Source of the DNA: Chloroflexota bacterium
GTDB taxonomy: Bacteria > Chloroflexota > Limnocylindria > Limnocylindrales > CSP1-4
Reading direction: 5' to 3'
NCBI GenBank assembly: GCA_021815005.1
Contig: JAKAHL010000062.1
Span: 1-8,717, forward strand
DNA: 8,717 bases
Below, one piece after another: positions 1-6,313 of this stretch (position 1 is its first letter; each line of letters opens with the position of its first letter). The position numbers and the translations under genes are program-made. The notes under the pieces are model-generated. The model was given only the letters and a program-made list of their open reading frames with translations. It ran no database searches and was not told where the DNA came from.

Positions 1-247
1 TCTCGCGTCGGGCCGCCCGGCACGCGGGCGTCCTGCGACGGGGCGCCCGCCCAGCGGTCAGCGGCGCGTTCGGGTGCCAGTGGACCGAGGTGGCCGGCCA
101 CCTCGCCCGCCTGCTGCCGGCCACCTCGCCCGCCTGCTGCCGGCCCGGCAGGACACCGGCCCGGCAGCGACGTCCCTCCGGGATCGGTACTACGCTGTAG
201 CCCGCCCAACGACCCCGCAGCGGTCCGTTACGTCCACCGGAGCCTGC
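1..247. other. Region upstream of aceE, no gene called
   Basis: No convincing gene starts here. A + strand frame is open from position 3 to a TAG at 198-200 and contains the plausible protein-like stretch WTEVAGHLARLLP. It could be the tail of a gene entering from the left, but it then runs into repeat-derived, low-quality sequence, so I do not call it. The aceE frame is also open upstream to at least position 74; that part reads as arginine/proline-rich translation without E1 similarity. A short AT-richer patch around 185-200 includes TACGCT (191-196), a possible -10 element about 50 bases before the aceE start, and the small dyad CTAC-GCT-GTAG (190-200). No good -35 lies at the right distance, so a promoter here is only suggested. 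Confidence 0.5.
94..145. repeat. 23-bp perfect tandem duplication
   Basis: Positions 94-116 and 117-139 are identical 23-base units that begin CCGGCCACCTCG and end CCTGCTG. Bases 140-145 start a third copy (CCGGCC) before the sequence diverges. Because 23 is not a multiple of three, the duplication shifts any reading frame that crosses it. It looks like a recent slippage or short tandem duplication event just upstream of the aceE promoter region. I see no known function for it. Confidence 0.9.
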
Positions 248-2929
248 ATGTACTTCGACGACTTCAAACATCAGCTACCTGACATCGACGAGGACGAGAC
301 CAAGGAGTGGCTCGCCTCCCTGGACCAGGTCGTCGACCAGGAGGGCGAGCTTCGCGCCCGCTTCCTGATGTACAAGCTGCTCAAGCGTGCCCGCCAGCGC
401 CAGGTGGGCCTGCCCAGCCTGACGCAGACGCGCTACATCAACACCATCAGCCCCGAGCAGGAGCCGTACTTCCCCGGCGACGAGGCCCTCGAGCGCCGCA
501 TTCGTCGGCTGATCCGCTGGAACGCCGTGGCGATGGTGCTGCGGGCGAACACCCGCTTCCCCGGGATCGGCGGGCACATGTCCACGTACGCCTCGGCGGC
601 AACGCTGTACGAGGTGGGGTTCAACCACTTCTTCCGGGGCAAGGACCACCCGGGCGGCGGCGACCAGGTGTTCTTCCAGGGCCACGCGGCGCCGGGCATC
701 TACGCCCGCGCGTTCCTTGAGGGCCGGTTGACCGAGGGAGACCTCGACCACTACCGGCGCGAGACCGTCGGCCGCGGCCTGTCCTCGTACCCGCACCCGC
801 GCCTGATGCCGGACTTCTGGGAGTTCCCCACGGTCTCGATGGGCCTCGGGCCGCTGGCGGCGATCTACCAGGCGCGCTTCAACCGCTACTTGCACAACCG
901 GGGTCTGAAGGACACGAGCCAGCAGCGCGTCTGGGCGTACCTGGGCGACGGCGAGATGGACGAGCCCGAGGCGATCAGCGGCATCTCCTTGGCAGCTCGC
1001 GAGGGCCTCGACAACCTGACCTTCGTGATCAACGCGAACCTCCAGCGGCTCGACGGGCCGGTTCGCGGCAACGGCAAGGTCATCCAGGAGCTGGAGGGCC
1101 TGTTCCGCGGCGCGGGCTGGAACGTGATCAAGGTGATCTGGGGCCGCGAGTGGGACGAGCTGCTGGCGCGCGACGTGGACGGCGTGCTGGTCGAGAAGAT
1201 GAACAGCACCCTCGACGGCGAGTTCCAGAAGTACTCCACGTCCACGGGCCTCTACGTCCGGGAGCACTTCTTCGGGCCGGACCCGCGACTCGGGCGCCTG
1301 GTAGCGCACCTCTCGGACGCCGACATCGAGCACCTTCGCCGCGGCGGTCACGACTACCGCAAGGTCTACGCCGCGTACCGCGCAGCCACTGAGTTCCGCG
1401 GCGCGCCCACGGTGATCATCGCCAAGACGGTCAAGGGCTGGACGCTGGGCAAGGGCATCGAATCGCGCAACTACACGCACCAGGCCAAGAAGATGCGCGA
1501 GGACGAACTGCGCGTCTTCCGCGACCGCCTGGAGTTGCCGATCCCCGACGAGCAGCTCCACGACTACCCGTACTTCCATCCAGGCTCCGGCTCGCCCGAG
1601 GTTGAGTACATGATCGAGCGGCGGGCGACGCTCGGCGGCTCGGTACCCCGGCGCGTCGTGCGCGCGGCTGCCCTGCCCGCGCCCGAGCCCGCGATGGACG
1701 CCGAGTTCGAGGCCGGCAGCAGCACCGAGGTGTCCACCACGATGGTGTTCGCCCGGCTGCTTCGGAACCTCATCCGAGATCCCGGGCTCGGCAAGCGCAT
1801 CGTGCCGATCGTCCCGGACGAGGCGCGGACGTTCGGCCTGGACCCGCTGTTCAAGGAGGTGGGCATCTACGCGGCCCACGGCCAGCAGTACACGCCTGTG
1901 GACTCGGACCTGATCCTGTCCTATCGCGAATCGGTGGACGGCCAGGTGCTTGAGGAGGGGATCAACGAGGCGGGCTCGATGGCCAGCCTCCAGGCCGCCG
2001 GCACCGCGTACGCGACCCACGGCGTGGCGATGATCCCCTTCTACATCTTCTACTCGATGTTCGGGTTCCAGCGGACCGGCGACCAGGCATGGGCCTTCGG
2101 CGACCAGCGCGGGCGCGGGTTCATGATCGGCGCCACGGCGGGCCGGACGACGCTGGCGGGCGAGGGGCTTCAGCACGACGACGGCCACACGCAGGTGCTG
2201 GCGTCCACCGTGCCGGTGATCCGCGCCTACGACCCGGCGTTCGCCTACGAGCTGGCCGCGGTCATCCGCGACGGCGTGACCCGCATGTACCGCGACGGCG
2301 AGGACGTCTTCTACTACGTCACCGTCTACAACGAGAACTACGCGCAGCCGCCCAAGCCCGAGGGCGTGGACGAGGGGATCGTCAGGGGCCTCTACCGCTT
2401 CTCCGCCGCGCCGGAGATCGCGGGCGGCGCGCAGGGACGCGTGCGTCTCGTGGGCTCCGGGTCGATCCTGCCCCAGGTCATCGCCGCCCGGGACCTCCTC
2501 GCTCAGCGGTTCGGGATCGCCGCGGAGGTGTACTCCGCCACCTCGTTCCAGCAGCTCCGCCACGAGGCGCTCGAGGTGGACCGGTGGAACCGGCTCAACC
2601 CCGACCAGCCCGAGCGCGTGCCGTATGTCGCCCACGTGCTGGGACCCGAGGGCGGGCCGATCGTGGCCGCCACGGACTGGATCCGCACGCTGCCCGATCT
2701 GGTTGCGCCGTGGGTCCGGGCGCCCTACCTCACGCTCGGGACCGACGGGTACGGCCGCAGCGACACACGCGAGGCCTTGCGCCGCCACTTCGACGTGGAC
2801 CCGCCGTCCATCGCGGCCGCGGCGATCTCCGGCCTGGCCCGCAGCGGCGGCTACGACCCGGTCGCGGCTGCCGCCGCGATCCGCGAGCTCGGCCTCGACC
2901 CCGAGTCGCGGGGCTCGCTGTACGCCTGA
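248..2929 (+). CDS. aceE: Pyruvate dehydrogenase E1 component, homodimeric type
   Basis: Encodes an 893-residue homodimeric E1, close to the 887 residues of E. coli AceE. It decarboxylates pyruvate with thiamine diphosphate (ThDP) and transfers the acetyl unit to the lipoyl group of E2, feeding acetyl-CoA to the TCA cycle in the cytoplasm. The ThDP/Mg motif is visible as GDGEMDEPE (residues 233-241) followed by NANLQRLDGPVRGNGK (262-277). Other family signatures are EEGINEAGS (569-577, with the conserved cofactor-activating glutamate), GLQHDDGHT (640-648, active-site histidines), and the C-terminal DGYGRSDTREALRRHF (833-848). ATG 248 was chosen because similarity begins at MYFDDF and a weak CCGGAG lies five bases upstream; the frame stays open further upstream but without family resemblance. 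Unlike E. coli, no aceF or lpd follows, so E2 and E3 must be encoded elsewhere. A 2-oxo acid E1 of different specificity is unlikely given the motif match. Confidence 0.96.
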   Translation: MYFDDFKHQLPDIDEDETKEWLASLDQVVDQEGELRARFLMYKLLKRARQRQVGLPSLTQTRYINTISPEQEPYFPGDEALERRIRRLIRWNAVAMVLRANTRFPGIGGHMSTYASAATLYEVGFNHFFRGKDHPGGGDQVFFQGHAAPGIYARAFLEGRLTEGDLDHYRRETVGRGLSSYPHPRLMPDFWEFPTVSMGLGPLAAIYQARFNRYLHNRGLKDTSQQRVWAYLGDGEMDEPEAISGISLAAREGLDNLTFVINANLQRLDGPVRGNGKVIQELEGLFRGAGWNVIKVIWGREWDELLARDVDGVLVEKMNSTLDGEFQKYSTSTGLYVREHFFGPDPRLGRLVAHLSDADIEHLRRGGHDYRKVYAAYRAATEFRGAPTVIIAKTVKGWTLGKGIESRNYTHQAKKMREDELRVFRDRLELPIPDEQLHDYPYFHPGSGSPEVEYMIERRATLGGSVPRRVVRAAALPAPEPAMDAEFEAGSSTEVSTTMVFARLLRNLIRDPGLGKRIVPIVPDEARTFGLDPLFKEVGIYAAHGQQYTPVDSDLILSYRESVDGQVLEEGINEAGSMASLQAAGTAYATHGVAMIPFYIFYSMFGFQRTGDQAWAFGDQRGRGFMIGATAGRTTLAGEGLQHDDGHTQVLASTVPVIRAYDPAFAYELAAVIRDGVTRMYRDGEDVFYYVTVYNENYAQPPKPEGVDEGIVRGLYRFSAAPEIAGGAQGRVRLVGSGSILPQVIAARDLLAQRFGIAAEVYSATSFQQLRHEALEVDRWNRLNPDQPERVPYVAHVLGPEGGPIVAATDWIRTLPDLVAPWVRAPYLTLGTDGYGRSDTREALRRHFDVDPPSIAAAAISGLARSGGYDPVAAAAAIRELGLDPESRGSLYA

Positions 2930-3251
2930 CCCCCGGGGGCTCCGGGCGCCGTCGCAGGGGGGATTCGGCGCGGCCGCCCGTTGGGCCTCGCGTGCGGGTC
3001 TCGACCGCCGGGATAGTGTCACGCCGCACGACCCGCGAGGGGAACCGGGCCGTGCGGCGCGACGATCGCGTGCGGGCCCCGTCACAGGCCCGGACGCTGG
3101 GACATGCGGGCCAAGGGTACGGCGCTGGCCCGGCCCGGGGCCATCCGCGGCCCGCTCCCGCCGTTACAGCCGCGTGTCAATCGGCGCCGAGCCCCGCCGC
3201 TCCCCCGGCCAGCGGGGCGCAGGACTCGGGGATCAGGCGCGGCGGGGCTGC
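2930..3251. other. Intergenic region after aceE
   Basis: No supported gene. The aceE stop is followed at once by the palindrome CCCCCGGGGG (2930-2939) and a weak GCGCCG/CGGCGC pair (2946-2951 and 2967-2972). Neither has a T-rich tail, so no clear terminator is visible. A TAGTGT (3014-3019) resembles a -10 element but has no matching -35. A GTG-initiated frame of 67 codons (3052-3255) follows a GAGGGGA stretch, but its arginine/proline/alanine-rich product looks like random high-GC translation. Confidence 0.5.
3190..3249. repeat. 11-bp perfect inverted repeat upstream of efeU promoter
   Basis: AGCCCCGCCGC (3190-3200) is the exact reverse complement of GCGGCGGGGCT (3239-3249). A competing shorter stem uses GCCCCGC (3191-3197) with GCGGGGC (3212-3218). 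The right arm ends two bases before the -35 of the efeU promoter. It could be an upstream operator, or a GC-rich hairpin that ends transcripts coming from aceE. It does not resemble the AT-rich Fur box. Confidence 0.6.
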
Positions 3252-3280
3252 TTGACGAAGGCAGGCGGGCTGCCTAGCAT
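3252..3280 (+). promoter_or_regulatory. Sigma-70-type promoter for efeU
   Basis: TTGACG (3252-3257) and TAGCAT (3275-3280) are separated by exactly 17 bases, matching the housekeeping consensus closely. Transcription would start near 3287 and give a leader of about 60 bases before the TTG start codon. The promoter indicates that the permease is transcribed independently of aceE. Confidence 0.75.
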
Positions 3281-3333
3281 CTCGCGGTCGTCCTCCGCCC
3301 ATGCGGGGTCGGCCTGCCAGTCGCGTCCCCGCT

Positions 3334-3338
3334 GGGAG
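3334..3338 (+). promoter_or_regulatory. Ribosome binding site supporting the TTG start of efeU
   Basis: GGGAG sits eight bases upstream of TTG 3347. No in-frame ATG or GTG lies at the N-terminus of the recognisable protein, and the first FTR1 motif begins only 14 residues in, so this site decides the start. Confidence 0.65.
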
Positions 3339-3346
3339 TCGCCGCC

Positions 3347-4216
3347 TTGGACCTAGGGTCACTCGCGGCCGGTCTGCTGACCGGCCTCCGCGAAGGCGTG
3401 GAGGCCGCGCTGATCGTGTCGATCATTCTCTCGTACCTCGCCCGGACCGGGAACCGACGGGCCTTCGGCGGGGTCTGGCTCGGCGTGGGGGCGGCCGGCG
3501 CCACCAGCCTCGCCGCCGGGGTCGTCTTGTTCGCCACGGTTGGGGACCTGCCCTCGCCCTACGAGCAGCTGTTCGAGGCAGGCACGATGCTGCTTGCCTG
3601 TGCCGTGGTGACCTGGATGCTGTTCTGGATGCGCCGCGCCTCCGCGAGCATCCGAGGCGACCTCCACGCCGCCCTGGGGCGGGCACTGGCCGGCGGGCCG
3701 GCGGGCGGCCTGGCCGTGCTGGCCTTCGTGTCGGTGATCCGGGAGGGCCTCGAGGCGGCGGTGTTCCTCGTGGGGCAGGCGGCCTCGGCGCGCTCCGGTG
3801 CCGAGTGGGTCCTCGCCGGGGCGCTGCTCGGCCTTGCGCTGGCGGCGGCGCTCGGCATGGCGATGTACCGCGGCGCGGCGCGGATCAACCTGACGCGGTT
3901 CTTCCGCTGGACGGGGATCGCGCTCGTCCTCATCGCGGCCGGCTTGCTCGCCTCGGCCGTCCACGAGCTCGTGGAGATCGGCTGGGTCCGCGTGGGCACG
4001 GCGGTGGTGGTGGACCTGAGCGGCGTGCTGCCCAACGACGCGACCGGTGGCATGACGGTAGGTCCCGGGCTCGTCGCGGGCCAGCTCATGCGGGCGCTGC
4101 TCGGCTACAACGCCCGCCCGGAGCTGGTCATGCTCGCGGCCTGGGCGGTGTACGTCGCCGTGGTCCTGCGGTTGTACCTGCGTCCCGTCGGGCCGCGCTC
4201 ACCCGAGGTCGCGTAG
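3347..4216 (+). CDS. efeU: FTR1/EfeU family iron permease
   Basis: A 289-residue polytopic inner membrane protein of the FTR1/EfeU (OFeT) family, which imports iron, ferric in yeast Ftr1 and via the EfeUOB system in bacteria. The two hallmark iron-binding motifs are present: REGVE at residues 15-19 and REGLE at 132-136, each in a hydrophobic helix. About seven membrane segments can be drawn, near 5-30, 42-64, 76-96, 118-145, 153-173, 187-207 and 259-276. This matches the family topology and its usual length of about 280 residues. The start is TTG with a good GGGAG site, and a strong promoter lies about 70 bases upstream. The partner genes efeO (periplasmic cupredoxin/M75 protein) and efeB (haem peroxidase) are not adjacent, so the protein may work alone or with partners elsewhere. 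The 3' end overlaps the convergent DUF72 gene by 18 bp. The transported substrate is inferred from family only. Confidence 0.93.
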   Translation: MDLGSLAAGLLTGLREGVEAALIVSIILSYLARTGNRRAFGGVWLGVGAAGATSLAAGVVLFATVGDLPSPYEQLFEAGTMLLACAVVTWMLFWMRRASASIRGDLHAALGRALAGGPAGGLAVLAFVSVIREGLEAAVFLVGQAASARSGAEWVLAGALLGLALAAALGMAMYRGAARINLTRFFRWTGIALVLIAAGLLASAVHELVEIGWVRVGTAVVVDLSGVLPNDATGGMTVGPGLVAGQLMRALLGYNARPELVMLAAWAVYVAVVLRLYLRPVGPRSPEVA

Positions 4217-4918
4217 GCGCTCCACGCGCGTCGCGAAGGTCTCGGCGCGCAGCGCGCTGGTGCCGTCCTCGTCGTGGCGGAACATGACGAACGCGTCGAG
4301 GCCGTCGTCGAGGAACGGGACGAGGCGCCGGGCCCACGCGTCGAGCGCGGCCTCGTCGTCGTCCAGGCGCCGCAGGCGCAGGTACAGGAACGGGCCCGTG
4401 CGCCGGATGTCGGGCGGCGCCTCCTGATCGTCGCGGTCCGTGGCGCACAGGACCGCTCCGGCATCACGCAGGGCGACGAACGTCTCGTCCACGTGCCACG
4501 ACGCATCCTGCGCCTCCACCGCCAGCGGCACCGCGGCCGGCCAGGCCGCGAGCACGGCGGCGAGCCGCGCGTCGTCACGCGGGATCCCTCGCGGGATGCG
4601 GAACAGCACCGCGCCGAGCCGGTCGCCCAGCCCGGCGAGGGGCTCGGTCAGCCAGGCCACGGACGCGACGGGGTCGGCGCGCAGGGCCCGCAGCGTGCCG
4701 CCCCGCTGGGCCTTGACAACGAACCGGAACCCGTCCGGGACCGCAGCGGCCCAGGCGCCCAGCCGTTCCGGCGCGGGTCGGGCGTAGAAGGTGCCGTTGA
4801 GCTCGCAGGCGGGGAGGCGAGTGCCGTAATGGGCGAGGTAGTCGCGCGACCGGAGCCCCGTGGGGTAGAAGCGGGGCGACCAGCTCGCGTAGGCGAAGCC
4901 GCTCGTCCCCGCGAGCAC
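4199..4918 (-). CDS. DUF72 family protein
   Basis: A 239-residue protein of the DUF72 (YecE-like) family, which has a TIM-barrel-like fold and no settled biochemical role. Family features in order: the N-terminal GTSGFAYASW (residues 4-13), FYP (17-19), ELNGTFYARP (39-48) with the conserved glutamate and asparagine, VPDGFRFVVKA (60-70), the VEAQDASW segment (134-141) and ATDRDD (159-164). The C-terminal segment FVMFRHDEDG (210-219) replaces the Asn-Asn pair usual in the family (F-N-N-D/H) with Arg-His, a noticeable divergence. I chose GTG 4918 because homology starts only two residues later and a GAGGT lies 11 bases upstream. The 26-bp gap after the marR stop makes this the second gene of a marR-DUF72 operon. 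It ends inside the opposing efeU gene. Probably cytosolic; no signal peptide is visible. Confidence 0.88.
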   Translation of the reverse strand: MLAGTSGFAYASWSPRFYPTGLRSRDYLAHYGTRLPACELNGTFYARPAPERLGAWAAAVPDGFRFVVKAQRGGTLRALRADPVASVAWLTEPLAGLGDRLGAVLFRIPRGIPRDDARLAAVLAAWPAAVPLAVEAQDASWHVDETFVALRDAGAVLCATDRDDQEAPPDIRRTGPFLYLRLRRLDDDEAALDAWARRLVPFLDDGLDAFVMFRHDEDGTSALRAETFATRVERLRDLG

Positions 4919-4944
4919 GCGCCCGCGGGACCTCGGGTCGCCCG

Positions 4945-5481
4945 TCAGGCGTCCGCCATGCTGGGGCAGGCGCTGTCCTCGCCGAGCTTGCTGACAAGGC
5001 CGTCCGACACGCGCCCGAGCGCCTGCCGGATCACGTCCTGCTCGTCCGCCGACACCACGTCCAGGAAGAAGCGGCGCACGCCGTCGAGGTGGGTCCGGGA
5101 TGCGGTGCGCAGCCGATTGACGCCCTGCGCGGTGATCACGGCCATGGAGCCGCGCGCGTCGCTGGAGCAGGGGAACCGCTCCACCATGCCCTCGGCGACG
5201 AGGCGGTCCACCAGACGGGTGATGCCGCTGCGCGAGAGCAGGACCCGGTCCGCCAGCGCGCTCATCCGCAGTCGGCGGTCCGGGGCGGTGGCCAGCTGCA
5301 GCAGCGCGTCGTACTCCGCCAGCGAGAGGCCGTGGGCCGCCTGGAGCTCCTCGTCCAGGCGCCGGAGGAGGCGAGCGTGCGTCTGCAGGAAGGCGCGCCA
5401 GGCGCCCAGCTGCGCATCGTCCGGCGACGCCCGTCCGGCGGGCGCTGCGGGGTCGGTCTGGGTGGTGGTCTGGGACGTCAT
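4945..5481 (-). CDS. MarR family transcriptional regulator
   Basis: A 178-residue winged helix-turn-helix regulator of the MarR family, which bind DNA as dimers and are usually released by small ligands or oxidants. After a disordered Thr/Ala/Pro-rich N-terminus (1-20), dimerisation helix 1 spans about 25-50 and the wHTH about 51-125. The recognition helix is SRSGITRLVDRLVAEG (83-98), and the wing carries SSDARGS (106-112) with the family's Asp-Ala-Arg-Gly signature. Cys105 lies just before the wing and Cys172 near the C-terminus; redox sensing is possible but unproven, and there is no OhrR-like N-terminal cysteine. ATG 5481 is supported by a promoter that places the transcript start at or next to it. 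It is transcribed divergently from yceI across a region with two matching dyads, so autorepression and yceI control are the likely roles. Confidence 0.93.
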   Translation of the reverse strand: MTSQTTTQTDPAAPAGRASPDDAQLGAWRAFLQTHARLLRRLDEELQAAHGLSLAEYDALLQLATAPDRRLRMSALADRVLLSRSGITRLVDRLVAEGMVERFPCSSDARGSMAVITAQGVNRLRTASRTHLDGVRRFFLDVVSADEQDVIRQALGRVSDGLVSKLGEDSACPSMADA

Positions 5482-5488
5482 GGCGCGT

Positions 5489-5518
5489 ACGGTACACCAG
5501 CGAGATCATGGTTGACAA
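5489..5518 (-). promoter_or_regulatory. Probable leaderless promoter of marR
   Basis: On the minus strand TTGTCA (5518 to 5513) and TACCGT (5494 to 5489) are separated by 18 bases. The -10 ends seven bases before the marR ATG, so transcription would start at or next to the start codon. No Shine-Dalgarno sequence is seen there, which fits a leaderless mRNA. The -35 lies on the same bases as the -35 of yceI on the other strand. Confidence 0.55.
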
Positions 5519-5552
5519 TGCAACTAGGTGCGGATATGGTTGCACCGTCAAT
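5511..5552. promoter_or_regulatory. Putative double MarR operator between marR and yceI
   Basis: Two dyads of the form GTTG-N6-CAAC/T occur at 5511-5524 and 5539-5552, 28 bases apart start to start. The TTG-N6-CAA pattern is typical of MarR-family sites. They also form the arms of one larger inverted repeat: TTGACAATGCAAC (5512-5524) against GTTGCACCGTCAA (5539-5551), 11 of 13 positions complementary. The left dyad covers the -35 elements of both yceI and marR; the right dyad covers the end of the yceI -10 and its transcription start. Binding would block both promoters. Confidence 0.75.
5512..5540 (+). promoter_or_regulatory. Consensus promoter of yceI
   Basis: A perfect TTGACA -35 (5512-5517), a 17-base spacer and TATGGT (5535-5540) make this the strongest promoter in the window. 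The predicted start near 5547 gives a leader of about 48 bases with AGGAG at 5579-5583. A strong promoter embedded in operators fits a gene that is normally repressed and highly expressed when induced. Confidence 0.82.
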
Positions 5553-5594
5553 CAATGACAGCGGCGTCCCAGCCGCACAGGAGACCTCCCCGCC

Positions 5595-6131
5595 ATGGCG
5601 GCCCGTACCTTCAACCTCGACTCCACCCACACCGACGTCGGCTTCTCCGTCAAGCACATGATGGTGACCACGGTCCGCGGCAAGTTCAACGCGGCGACCG
5701 GCTCGGTCGTGATCGACGAGGACAACCTCACCGCGTCGCACGGCACCTTCAGCGTGGAGACGGCGTCCATCGACTCCGGCGTGGACCAGCGCGACGGCCA
5801 CCTCCGTTCCGCGGACTTCTTCGACGCCGACACCTACCCGACGATCACGTTCGCCTCGACGAAGGTGGTGGCCAAGGGCGGCGATGACTACGCGGTGACG
5901 GGCGACCTCACCATCAAGGGCGTCACCCGCCCGGTGACCTTCGACGTTGAGTTCCTCGGGTTCTACAAGTCGATGGCGGGCGCCGGCCGGGCCGGTTTCC
6001 ACGCCACGACGAAGATCAACCGCGAGGACTTCGGGCTCACCTGGAACGTCGCCCTCGAGACCGGCGGCTGGCTCGTCGGCAAGGACATCAAGATCGAGAT
6101 CGACCTGGCTGTCGAGGAGGCCGCCGCCTGA
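5595..6131 (+). CDS. yceI: YceI family lipocalin-like protein
   Basis: A 178-residue YceI-family protein, a lipocalin-like beta barrel that in characterised members binds a long polyisoprenoid or amide lipid in its cavity. Family motifs run the full length: the opening DSTHTDVGFSVKHMMVTTVRG (residues 9-29), SIDSGVDQRDGHLRSADFF (58-76) followed by YPTITF (81-86), GDLTIKGVTRPVTF (103-116), and INREDFGLTWN (141-151). Unlike E. coli YceI, which is periplasmic, this protein starts directly at the barrel with no signal peptide, so it is probably cytosolic. The ATG has AGGAG 11 bases upstream. It is divergent from a MarR regulator, whose putative operators overlap its promoter, suggesting ligand- or stress-induced expression. 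The exact ligand cannot be read from sequence. Hairpins and a terminator follow, so it is likely a single-gene transcript. Confidence 0.95.
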   Translation: MAARTFNLDSTHTDVGFSVKHMMVTTVRGKFNAATGSVVIDEDNLTASHGTFSVETASIDSGVDQRDGHLRSADFFDADTYPTITFASTKVVAKGGDDYAVTGDLTIKGVTRPVTFDVEFLGFYKSMAGAGRAGFHATTKINREDFGLTWNVALETGGWLVGKDIKIEIDLAVEEAAA

Positions 6132-6138
6132 ATCGGCG

Positions 6139-6220
6139 GGCCCGCCGCCCCCTGGCGGGCCAAGCCCCAGCCGCGTCCCGGCCCGCCGCCCCCTGGCGGG
6201 CCGGCGCCAGCCGCGTCCTG
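6139..6220. repeat. Two tandem hairpin-forming repeats after yceI
   Basis: Two copies of a 23-base unit, GGCCCGCC-N7-GGCGGGCC, lie at 6139-6161 and 6180-6202. Each is a perfect 8-bp stem with a seven-base loop (GCCCCCT in both). Each is followed by the shared sequence CCAGCCGCGTCC (6167-6178 and 6207-6218), so the repeat period is about 41 bases with one base of indel. The left copy overlaps a perfect 12-bp palindrome GGCGGGCCCGCC (6135-6146). The arms can also pair between copies. They may protect the 3' end of the mRNA or attenuate read-through, or they may be a dispersed repeat of this genome. Confidence 0.85.
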
Positions 6221-6255
6221 AGCGCCCCGGCACCGTCCCGTGCCAGGGCGCTCTT
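6221..6255 (+). terminator. Terminator-like hairpin after yceI
   Basis: AGCGCCCCGGCAC (6221-6233) pairs with GTGCCAGGGCGCT (6240-6252), 12 of 13 positions matching, around the six-base loop CGTCCC. The short pyrimidine tail CTCTT follows. The stem is very stable but the T-tract is weak, as is common in high-GC bacteria. It would end yceI transcription before the next gene. Confidence 0.65.
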
Positions 6256-6313
6256 GCCGTGCCCGGGGCCTGTGACGGCCCGACCTCGGCCTCCGGCCCG
6301 ACTCGGCTCGCGC

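Noticed and set aside
275..3085. Open frame of 936 codons antisense to aceE
   Set aside because: It mirrors the aceE codon bias (GC-rich third positions rarely create stops on the opposite strand). The product is a histidine/arginine/valine-rich string with no recognisable domain, whereas the + strand frame is a clear E1.
3152..3180. Minus-strand TTGACA (3180 to 3175) as a promoter
   Set aside because: At 17 bases downstream the sequence is GAGCGG, with no -10 match at any usual spacing, and no minus-strand gene follows.
3052..3255. Possible 67-residue GTG-started gene with a GAGGGGA motif and a TAGTGT box upstream
   Set aside because: The product is Arg/Pro/Ala/Gly-rich with no domain, no good -35 exists for the TAGTGT box, and its stop overlaps the efeU -35 element. 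Chance high-GC open frame is the simpler reading.
4274..5515. Long + strand frame opposite DUF72 and marR
   Set aside because: Composition is typical of an antisense shadow; both minus-strand genes match known families throughout.
6139..6220. CRISPR or mobile-element end
   Set aside because: Only two units about 41 bases apart, each self-complementary, with no unique spacers, cas genes or transposase nearby.
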